Below are positions 8,686 through 15,356 of a DNA stretch of 15,356 nucleotides, piece after piece (the stretch's first letter is position 1; each line of letters begins with the position of its first letter). The stretch is from NCBI GenBank assembly GCA_028456385.1, contig JALNQF010000736.1:1-15356 (forward strand), written 5' to 3'. Under the pieces are notes generated by a model. The model was not told where the DNA came from. It did not search any database and worked only from the letters and a program-made list of their open reading frames with translations. Both the position numbers and the translations under genes were made by a program. The DNA is from Ophiosphaerella korrae (Eukaryota > Ascomycota > Dothideomycetes > Pleosporales > Phaeosphaeriaceae).

Positions 8686-8731
8686 GTAAGTACTCTACTT
8701 TCCTAGTTTAATCTAATACTAATCTACCTAG
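8686..8731 (+). other. Intron 1 of the split gene (46 bp)
   Basis: Donor GTAAGT at 8686, branch-site-like TACTAATC at 8717-8724 and acceptor CTAG ending at 8731. The length is not a multiple of three, and removing it joins two frames that otherwise do not connect, which is good support for real splicing. Confidence 0.7.
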
Positions 8732-9040
8732 GTGCCGCTAGAGTTCTATTATACTATTAACGTTTTTAAGTATATTATCGCGTCTACTAACTATTAATAC
8801 AACCGCGCTACTATTATAGTTAAATGTAAAGATACAACCCTTAATAAAGTCTTTAACGAGTCTACTAATAATACCTATACTTACTAGAGTAAAGCCTAGG
8901 CCTATATTAAGAAGTTAGTAGAAGCTTTTAATAGTTATAATTAGGCTCTTACTTATAAGAAGAAGAAGCTTAGTAGTAATAAGGTATCCTTATATAATAC
9001 TCGCTAGGTTTCTTGTAAGTATAACCTTAAACATTACAAG

Positions 9041-9089
9041 GTAAGTTCTCTTTTTCTTCTTTAATTACTAAGCTAATCTTAATATATAG
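9041..9089 (+). other. Intron 2 of the split gene (49 bp)
   Basis: Donor GTAAGT at 9041, a pyrimidine tract, branch-site-like GCTAATC at 9071-9078 and acceptor ATAG ending at 9089. A second GTAAGT at 9015 is an alternative donor and would give a longer intron. Confidence 0.65.
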
Positions 9090-9342
9090 CTTAGTTTAGG
9101 GCCTATAAGCTAAGCTACTACTACTAATATTATAGTTAATAGGGCTATTAAGGAGAGTTTTAGACGTACTAGTTCTATAATAGTATAAGAGAAGCGCTAG
9201 TACTACTATAGAAACGTACTAGATATAAAGCTAGTAGGTAGTTTATTTTTGTTACTAACTAAGCCTTTATATCTACTTACGAGCTCTTTAAGCTTAAGTT
9301 TATATTTAAATTTAACGCTTAATATACTAGAGCGTAATAATT

Positions 9343-12300
9343 TTAAGTAGAGTAGTTCTCTTTAGGGAAATAGTATACTTTCTTAAACTTATATCTTAAT
9401 TCTTATAAAAATCGCTTTCTAAATTACTTTTTAGCTTTCTTTTTTATTACTCTCCCTTTCTAAAGGTAGCTCTAGGCTCTCTTAGAGGCGCTTATTATAG
9501 TAGATTTTTTATATTCCTCTAATATAGCTATATAATAATCTAGGTTACTAGCTAGCTTCTAAGTAGCTTCCTCTATAGACTAGCCTAGCTATTTTATTAA
9601 GTACTCTCTTCTTCTAGCTTTTATATCTTTATAATCTAAGATTCCTTTAACTTTATAGTAGTCTCCTAACGCGATGTTATCTAGGATTAAGATATTACTT
9701 AGTTAAAAATTCGCTTCTAGTAATAGCGTATACTATAGTTCTAATAGAGATATATTAAATACAAGATATATTTAGGCTATTAATAGAGGGAGGTTAAGCC
9801 TATATACTAGCTTACCTATCTTTTTATTAATTAAAAATAGTCTAAGATATTGTGTATTAAATTTCTTAGATAGGTAGTAAGTAGTAATATTCTTTAATCT
9901 TAATATTACTTCCTCGCCTTTAGTAAAGTGCTTATTTTCCCTTTTTATATTATACTATTTCTTATTATAAGACTAGGTATACTAGAGACTTACTCTTACT
10001 ACTTCTTATATTTTAGCCTATTAATTAAGGTATCTTGCAACTTACTACCTAAGTACTAGGACCTTTTCGTGTACGTTCTATTAGGAGTCTAGTTACCTTA
10101 GCTAATATTTGTTAGGAACGCTATTAAATCCTTTAGGATCTATACTAAACGCTACGCGTATAGGGCTTTAGCTATATACTAAATACTTCTTTAAATTATA
10201 AGTATACTCTGCGTATAGGAGTAATAATACCTAGTTATCTTACTAGTAATTTATATAGATCCTTAAGTACGTTTCTAATTCTTAGTTCTACCTTTTAGTC
10301 TACCTATCTATCTATAGGTAAAAAGCTATACTTAATTAATAATTAATTTTAAGGTAATAGTATATATTAGACTAGAATTAGCTTGTAAAGATAGACCTTC
10401 TATCTAATAGTAGGGTGTCTAGAAGACTTTGCTTTAAAAAGCATTAATTTATTAATAAATTAGCTACTCCTTATACTATAATTATCTTACTTATAGGGAG
10501 GTATTAGACGTACTTTGTAAACTAGTCTATAAGTACTAGAATTAAGTTAAACTTATTCTCTTTTACATCTCTTAAGACTAGTAAGTCTATTACAAAGTCT
10601 AATAAAAAGTAACACTATACTATTATAGGTACTAGTAGTAGTACTAGTATTCTCTAGGGTTTATACCTTTAAATCTTATTTAATTAATATATAGGACATC
10701 TCTTAATATAGTTATAAATATCTAGAAGAAGACGTAGCTAATAATACTTGCGCTTTAGTAAGTCTATAGTCTTATTAGTCCTTTAGTAGCTACCTATTAA
10801 GTTATTATAGTTTTTTTGTAAGATATTTTAGTAGAGAGCTCTATTATTAGAAATCTATACTTTCTTACTCTTGCGTAAGATACTACTAGAGTTAAACTCC
10901 TAGTTATAGTTACTCTTCTTCGCCTTACCTACCCCCTAGAGGCTCTCTACTATATACACAAAATAAGCTATATTTTTTTCTTATACTTAATAGATAAACT
11001 CTATAAGGCGTTCTAGAATTTCTAGAGTATAAGTATCTTTATCTTACGTTACTTTACGCGTAAAACTATTTAGAGATAAAATACTATACGTTATAGCTCT
11101 TATAAGCTCCTCTATAACTTTATAGGTTTACTTAGCTTTAGATATAATACTTCTTACTTTATCGCTGTTAATAGTAGTAGAGGGAGGTATACCTAATAGT
11201 AACGTATTGCTAGGTTCTAATATCTAGTTAAAGAATTCTATTTTAAGTATATTAGCCTTTTTAGATGTTTAATAGGTCCCTATAGGGTCTCCCTTAAGGT
11301 AGTCTTATCCTAACACCCCCTAAAAATAGGTATTTAAAGCTCTAGACCTCTAGATAGCCTAGATCTAAAGCTTCTAGTATAGCGTTAGTAATATCGCGTT
11401 ACGTAACGCTTACTACTCTCTAATAAAAATACTTTTCGTATAGTTAGGCTGCCTTAAAAGCCTATCTACTAGGTTTTCTTATCCTAGTTTATATTTAACT
11501 TTAAAATTAAACCTTATAAGCTCTTCTACCTAGTAGGCTTACTTAGAGAAGAGTTCTTTAGTACTTATAAAGTACTATAGATTATTATAATTAAAGAGTA
11601 TTTAGATTGTTAATATAGTATATTGAAGATAGTGTTACTATATTTTAAATATTTTAACTATAGTACTTAACTCCTTATTATACGTATACTATCTTAAGGA
11701 AGGTCCTAAGAACTTCTTACTCTAAAACACTACTAGTTTCTAATAGTAATTAGTTGCTAACTCTACTATATAAAGCTAGAGAAGGATTACTACTATAGTA
11801 AACTCTAATACGTCTATTATAACTATTAAGTCTTTTACTAGGTTAAAGTGCTATAGGACTAGAGAGTCTAAAAATTTCTCTTTTAATTAAAGGAACGCTA
11901 ATTAAACGTTATTAGGCTAACTCTATAGTTTATACTAGTAGGTAAAGCCTTTCTTTATTTTCTTACGTTTTACTTTAATTAGCTTACCTTTAGAACTTTA
12001 CTAGGTTAGTAGTAGAGCCTATATAGTAGTTATATAGTCTACTAGAAGTCTAACTATTTTAGAGTATTTATATATAAACCTCTTATAGAAGTTAGTAAAC
12101 CTAAGAAAGACCTAAATATCCTTATAGCTCTCTAGTTCTAGCTACTCTTTAATAGTTTTTACTCTTACTAGGTCTATTACTACTCTCTCTAGAGTAATAA
12201 TATAGCTTAGGAACTTAACTAATTTAGTATTAAAGGTATATTTACTTGCCTTATAGTAGAGTCCCTATTTAATAAGTCTATCTAGTACTTCTTTAACGTA

Positions 12301-13880
12301 AGCAATATAATCCTCTTTATTTTTAGAGTATATAAGGATATTATCTAAGTAGATAACGTAGATATAGTCTACTAGCTCTCTAAGGGTATAGTAGATATAG
12401 AACTAAAAGGTTATAGGTGTATTTACTAAACTAAATAGTATAACAAGATATTTAAAATAACTATATCTTGTTTTAAATACTATCTTCTACTTATTACCTT
12501 TTCTAATACGTAGCCTATAATAGGCGTTACAAAGTTTAAGCTTTAAGAAGATTTTTACTTTTAATAGTTAATCTAATATCTTACTAATAAAAAGGATTAG
12601 GTATCTATGTTTAATTATAATCTTATTTAGGCCTCTATAGTCTATGTAGAGATAAAGAGAATTAGAGCACCTACTAGAGATTTACTTAGGTAGATCTATC
12701 TTTTCTCTTGCGCTATATTAAGGTATTCCTAAAGGATATCTAGTTCTTAGTAAGATAGGTTATATATTAGAATATTTAGGATCTTCTTACTCTCTTTAAT
12801 TTCTATAGCGTAATTATATTCTCTATAAAGAGTAAGTATCTTTATCTAATTCTTACTAAATACGCACTACTTATAGTATAGCTCTTTTAGAATATATATT
12901 ATTTCTTCTTTATTAAACGCGTTGTCTACGTACTAGTAGCTCTTTAGGCTATTATTAGAAGAGGTCTAGGCCTCCTTTACTAGTAGTTTTAACTATTTAG
13001 GATCCTTGTAATATATACTTGCTACTACCCTTTATATTATCTCTTCTAGTAGCTATAATAGTAATAGTGTATCCTTAACATAATATCTTATATAATTAAT
13101 AATCTCGTTTATAGTATTCTTTAGCTAGAGTAGACTTTACCTATAGTACTAGGTAGTATCTATAATAGTATCCCTACTAGGTCTTTTCTATATTAATAGT
13201 TTACTAGGCTCTCCTAATAGTAGCCTAGTAGTAGACTAATAAATATCCTAAGCAACTACGTCTCTTAGTTCTTTGTTTAGTACTATATAGACGAGCCTAT
13301 TAGAATAGAAGATATATACTTATTCTCTTAGCGTAATGTTGTTAAATAGCTCTTAAGCACTTACTAAAGTTATTCTTTTATCTTTTAACTCCTTTAGCTA
13401 CTATTAGAAGGTGCCTAATAGAAATCTAATCTATAAGTTAGCCTCTCTTAGCTATAAGTACCCTAGGATAAAGTTATAACTACTAAAGATTACCTTTAAA
13501 AAGCGTTAAAGACTAATATTACGCCTAATTCCTTTATTATCTTTATATATAACTATAAGATTATATACTATATAAATAGCTAGTTATATATTATTTAAAA
13601 ATATAGTTATAAAGATACCCTTTATCCTTATATTTAAGTATACTAAGAGTTTAGTACTTTCTTTATTAATTAGGTTTACTTCTACGCCTAAATTATAAAG
13701 GGCCTAGAACGCTACTAGGGTTCCCTTAAGAGTAGGTATTACTATATTAACTATAATTCTTAAATATTCTCTTTTTGTTTCTTGCTCTAATTACTAGTAG
13801 GAAAGGTTAGTAACTAGGGCTTCTCTTTTCCTAACTCTAGGTTTTTGTTTTTAAATTAAGGTTTCTTTAATTTAAAATCT
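9343..13880 (-). pseudogene. Pol of chromovirus C: PR, RT, RNase H, integrase, chromodomain
   Basis: Protease: ALYDLGAEVNLI motif with the catalytic Asp now AAT (13692-13694), and LGYPWLREA further on (about 13460). RT: YNLSYxELDIL (about 12745), VDYRGLNKI (about 12620-12645), RYSYFKYLVILFSLVNTPITF (about 12410-12470), and YLDD now YLDN (12340-12351). The first palm Asp reads Lys at 12535-12537. RNase H: FQSKKFLGPSLRQYTYNKEL (about 11660-11720). Integrase: HX6H, 29 residues, CX2C finger (ligands at 10807, 10786, 10696 and 10687; only the first Cys survives), then Asp 10597-10599 and Asp 10402-10404 kept and Glu changed to Lys at 10294-10296 (D, 64, D, 35, E). Chromodomain: REYLIKWLGW-S-EEATW (about 9560-9650). 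The stop is at 9343-9345. From 12648 down to 9343 the frame is unbroken by indels. At about 12649-12653 a loss of roughly 25 bp removed the PKKDGSLR segment and shifts protease relative to RT. Confidence 0.92.
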
Positions 13881-15110
13881 TTATTCTTCTAGTAGGGCTT
13901 TTAGTATCCTTTCTAGTTGCTAACCCTTTCTTCTTCTAGCTTTTTAGCTAAAGAACTAGGCTACTACTAGTCTTTTATTAGTTTGCCCCTAGGTAAAAGT
14001 TAGAACTTCTACTAAACCTATCTTTTATTAGGTACTTTATACCTTTAGGTAGGTGCTAGACGTTTTCTTTTATAAGGATTTAATTAGAATTAGGTAGATT
14101 TATCTTTACTTATATTATAGACTACCTTTAGTTTAGTTATAGTAACTACTATTTCTATATTTTAAAGTACTCTTTTAAAATCCTCTTAGGAGCTAACGTT
14201 GTTTAAACTTCTATTACGTTAGAGCTTAGTTTAATACGCTTTAGGTATCTTTAACTAGATATATAAGATCTTTAGTTTATTATTATTGTTAAGCTTAATA
14301 AATATATTAGGGAGGATAGCTTCTTTCTTGCGTAGATATAGTAAGAAGGAATTAACGCTATTACTACTACGCTATTAATAGTTCTAGAACTTAGAGTAGT
14401 TTTAAAACTTCGTTAATACTAGGTCCTAGACTAGCTAGCGCTATTCTACTTTTAATCTATCCTAGGTCTAAATAACTTTGTTATTAATCTTCTATTGTAG
14501 TAGTTTACAATAGATATTATATTAGATTGTATTTAATACCTAATAGAGTCTTATATTAGTATCTTCTAGAGCTTAAACTAATCTAAAAGTAGTTTCTATA
14601 TTTTTAGCCTAGGTTTACACCTATTATAGCGTAGGTTATTACTTTTTAAAGCCTAACTTAGGTCTTAGTAGTACTTTATTAAGTATACCTATAAGTTTAC
14701 CTATATTGTTATAGGCTACCCTAAGGTAGCCTATAGTAGTTCTACTACTACTAGTACCTAGTAGTATACGTAATACTATATTAACTTAGTCCTCTAACCT
14801 TATAATTACTTTAGGTAGAGAACTATTACTTTATACTTTAAATAAAGCGTTTATTAATTTTTAAATAAACTACTATAGAGTTTCTTCTATTAGCTCTAAT
14901 AAAGCCCTTCCTAAAAGAGTAGTATTACTCTCTATTCTCTTTAGAAGGGGTATAGGGTCTATTATTTACTCTAGAGCGTTCTCCTAGAGTAGTAAGGGCT
15001 TATTATCTAATAAGCTATTTATAACTACGTTACTAGCTACTATATCTTAGAGAGATAGTAGGTTAGTCTTAGAGAGGCTTCGCTAAGCTAACTAGCTACT
15101 ACGTATAACT
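13810..15110 (-). pseudogene. Gag of chromovirus C
   Basis: A minus-strand frame of about 430 codons, open except for TAA/TAG, ahead of the protease. Readable parts are DIVASNVVINSLLDNKPLLL (about 14990-15050), LLGRALLELIEETL (about 14880-14920), PKVIIRLEDQVNIVL (about 14770-14815), LVQALEDTNIRLY (about 14540-14580) and a Lys/Arg-rich tail with PYKRKRLAPT (about 14050-14080). I see no CCHC knuckle, unlike gag of element A. This frame is -1 relative to the protease frame and overlaps it at about 13810-13990. No start codon can be fixed, since ATG would have been mutated. Gag is assigned from position and composition, not from a conserved motif. Confidence 0.6.
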
Positions 15111-15153
15111 CTTTATAAGGGAGTTATCTCTTATATCTCTTATTTTCGCACTA

Positions 15154-15280
15154 ATGTTAGTAAGTTTACAACTTACTAACATTGCAAACTTACTAATATT
15201 ATAAACTTACTAACATGTTAGTAAGTTTGCAACTTACTAATATCGCAAACTTACTAATATTGCGAACTTACTAATATTTA
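15154..15280. repeat. 62-bp tandem duplication built of hairpins and 17-bp repeats
   Basis: Two blocks begin with ATGTTAGTAAGTTT, at 15154 and 15216. Each opens with a hairpin (GTTAGTAAGTT, a loop of 3, AACTTACTAAC/T; 15156-15180 and 15218-15242). Two more direct copies of AACTTACTAATATTGCA-type units follow, with a period of 17 (starts 15170, 15187, 15204, then 15231, 15248, 15265). The stretch keeps many CpA/TpG sites (GCAAAC, ACAAC, ACATG), so it is less mutated or younger than the rest. It lies just upstream of gag of element C, where an LTR or leader would be. Confidence 0.9.
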
Positions 15281-15315
15281 ACTATCTTTCTACTTTTAGT
15301 TAGCGCTTAGTAAGC

Positions 15316-15337
15316 TACTAGGTATATATACCTAGTA
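15316..15337. repeat. 22-bp perfect palindrome
   Basis: Centred on TATATATA with arms ACTAGG/CCTAGT; self-complementary over 22 bp. It could be a cruciform, a palindromic protein site or part of an element end. Alternating TA content makes chance palindromes easier here. Confidence 0.7.
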
Positions 15338-15356
15338 CTTACTTAGATAGCTTTAT

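Larger units (their letters stand above)
8416..9262 (+). pseudogene. Degraded split gene with two spliceosomal introns, unknown product
   Basis: Exon 1 is 8416-8685, exon 2 is 8732-9040 and exon 3 starts at 9090. Exons 1 and 2 are 90 and 103 codons, both ending in phase 0, and joining them across the introns keeps one Lys/Asn/Thr-rich frame open except for TAA/TAG stops (three in exon 1, five in exon 2). The presumed start, ATA at 8416-8418, fits an ATG changed by RIP, with A at -3. Readable blocks are IAYLKGLITSSKSNPNSTFK and SFVITIYKK in exon 1, AQAYIKKLVEAFNSYNQALT in exon 2 and AIKESFRRTSSIIV in exon 3. The 3' end is uncertain: the frame runs past 9262 toward the pol tail of element C, with the first in-frame stop at 9111. 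I recognise no family or transmembrane segment. It is the only stretch here that looks like a host-type gene rather than a transposon gene. Confidence 0.6.
9343..15110 (-). mobile_element. Chromovirus C, nearly complete internal region
   Basis: A Ty3/gypsy element on the minus strand carrying gag, protease, RT, RNase H, integrase and a C-terminal chromodomain over about 5.75 kb. Flanking LTRs were looked for on both sides (9000-9342 and 15111-15356) and no matching pair was seen, so the LTRs were lost, lie outside on the right, or have diverged too far. RIP-type stops riddle it, yet the pol frame shows only one clear deletion. Confidence 0.9.

Noticed and set aside
9000..9342. 3' LTR of chromovirus C
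   Set aside because: This stretch shows no similarity to 15111-15356 and overlaps the exons of the split gene.
13810..15110. CCHC zinc knuckle in gag of C
   Set aside because: No set of Cys/His positions, nor Tyr/Arg substitutes for them, with CX2CX4HX4C spacing was found in the gag frame, unlike in element A.
1..15356. tRNA, rRNA or organelle DNA
   Set aside because: Low GC suggested mitochondrial DNA, but nuclear transposon families, spliceosomal introns and CpA-specific loss show nuclear RIP sequence; no tRNA or rRNA signature was seen.
1..15356. Long open reading frames as functional genes
   Set aside because: Without ATG codons and with stops every few dozen codons in the recognisable frames, longer open stretches in other frames are shadows of decayed transposon genes.

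Overview
The window is an AT-rich, repeat-induced-point-mutation (RIP) type isochore of a filamentous ascomycete (Pezizomycotina). TpA is everywhere, and CpA and TpG are almost gone. By eye there are only about fifteen ATG triplets on each strand, where base composition alone would give a couple of hundred. Nearly every recognisable coding frame is broken only by TAA/TAG, at places where relatives have Gln or Trp, and Gly, Asp, Glu, Cys and His are replaced by Arg/Ser, Asn, Lys and Tyr. That is the mark of C-to-T change at CpA on both strands. The sequence does not name a species.

Layout. 1-1058: 3' part of a Fot1/pogo-like DNA transposon on the + strand, cut by the window edge. 1057-3607 (- strand): gag, protease and the first half of the reverse transcriptase of a Ty3/gypsy element (called A), with a 22-bp satellite in the protease-RT linker. 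3608-4806: a foldback element of about 1.2 kb with long terminal inverted repeats, inserted in A's gag. 4807-5457: probable start of A's gag and a tentative LTR. 5458-7415 (- strand): RNase H, integrase and chromodomain of a chromovirus (B). 7416-8340: no gene seen; a 13-bp purine minisatellite, a less mutated island with inverted repeats, and a tentative solo LTR. 8345-9262 (+ strand): a degraded split gene with a TATA box, two well-formed small introns that restore the frame, and no recognised family. 9343-15110 (- strand): a nearly complete chromovirus (C), gag-PR-RT-RNase H-integrase-chromodomain, in which one small deletion breaks the pol frame. 15111-15356: a 62-bp palindromic tandem block and a 22-bp perfect palindrome.

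Together this is a nested graveyard of mobile elements. The Fot1-like element sits in A's reverse transcriptase and the foldback element in A's gag; B lies directly upstream of A. All were mutated heavily but lost very little length, so domains and catalytic positions can be followed codon by codon. No gene here can make a full protein as it stands. The parts least explained are the split gene, the foldback element with its small frame, and the palindromic block at the right end.
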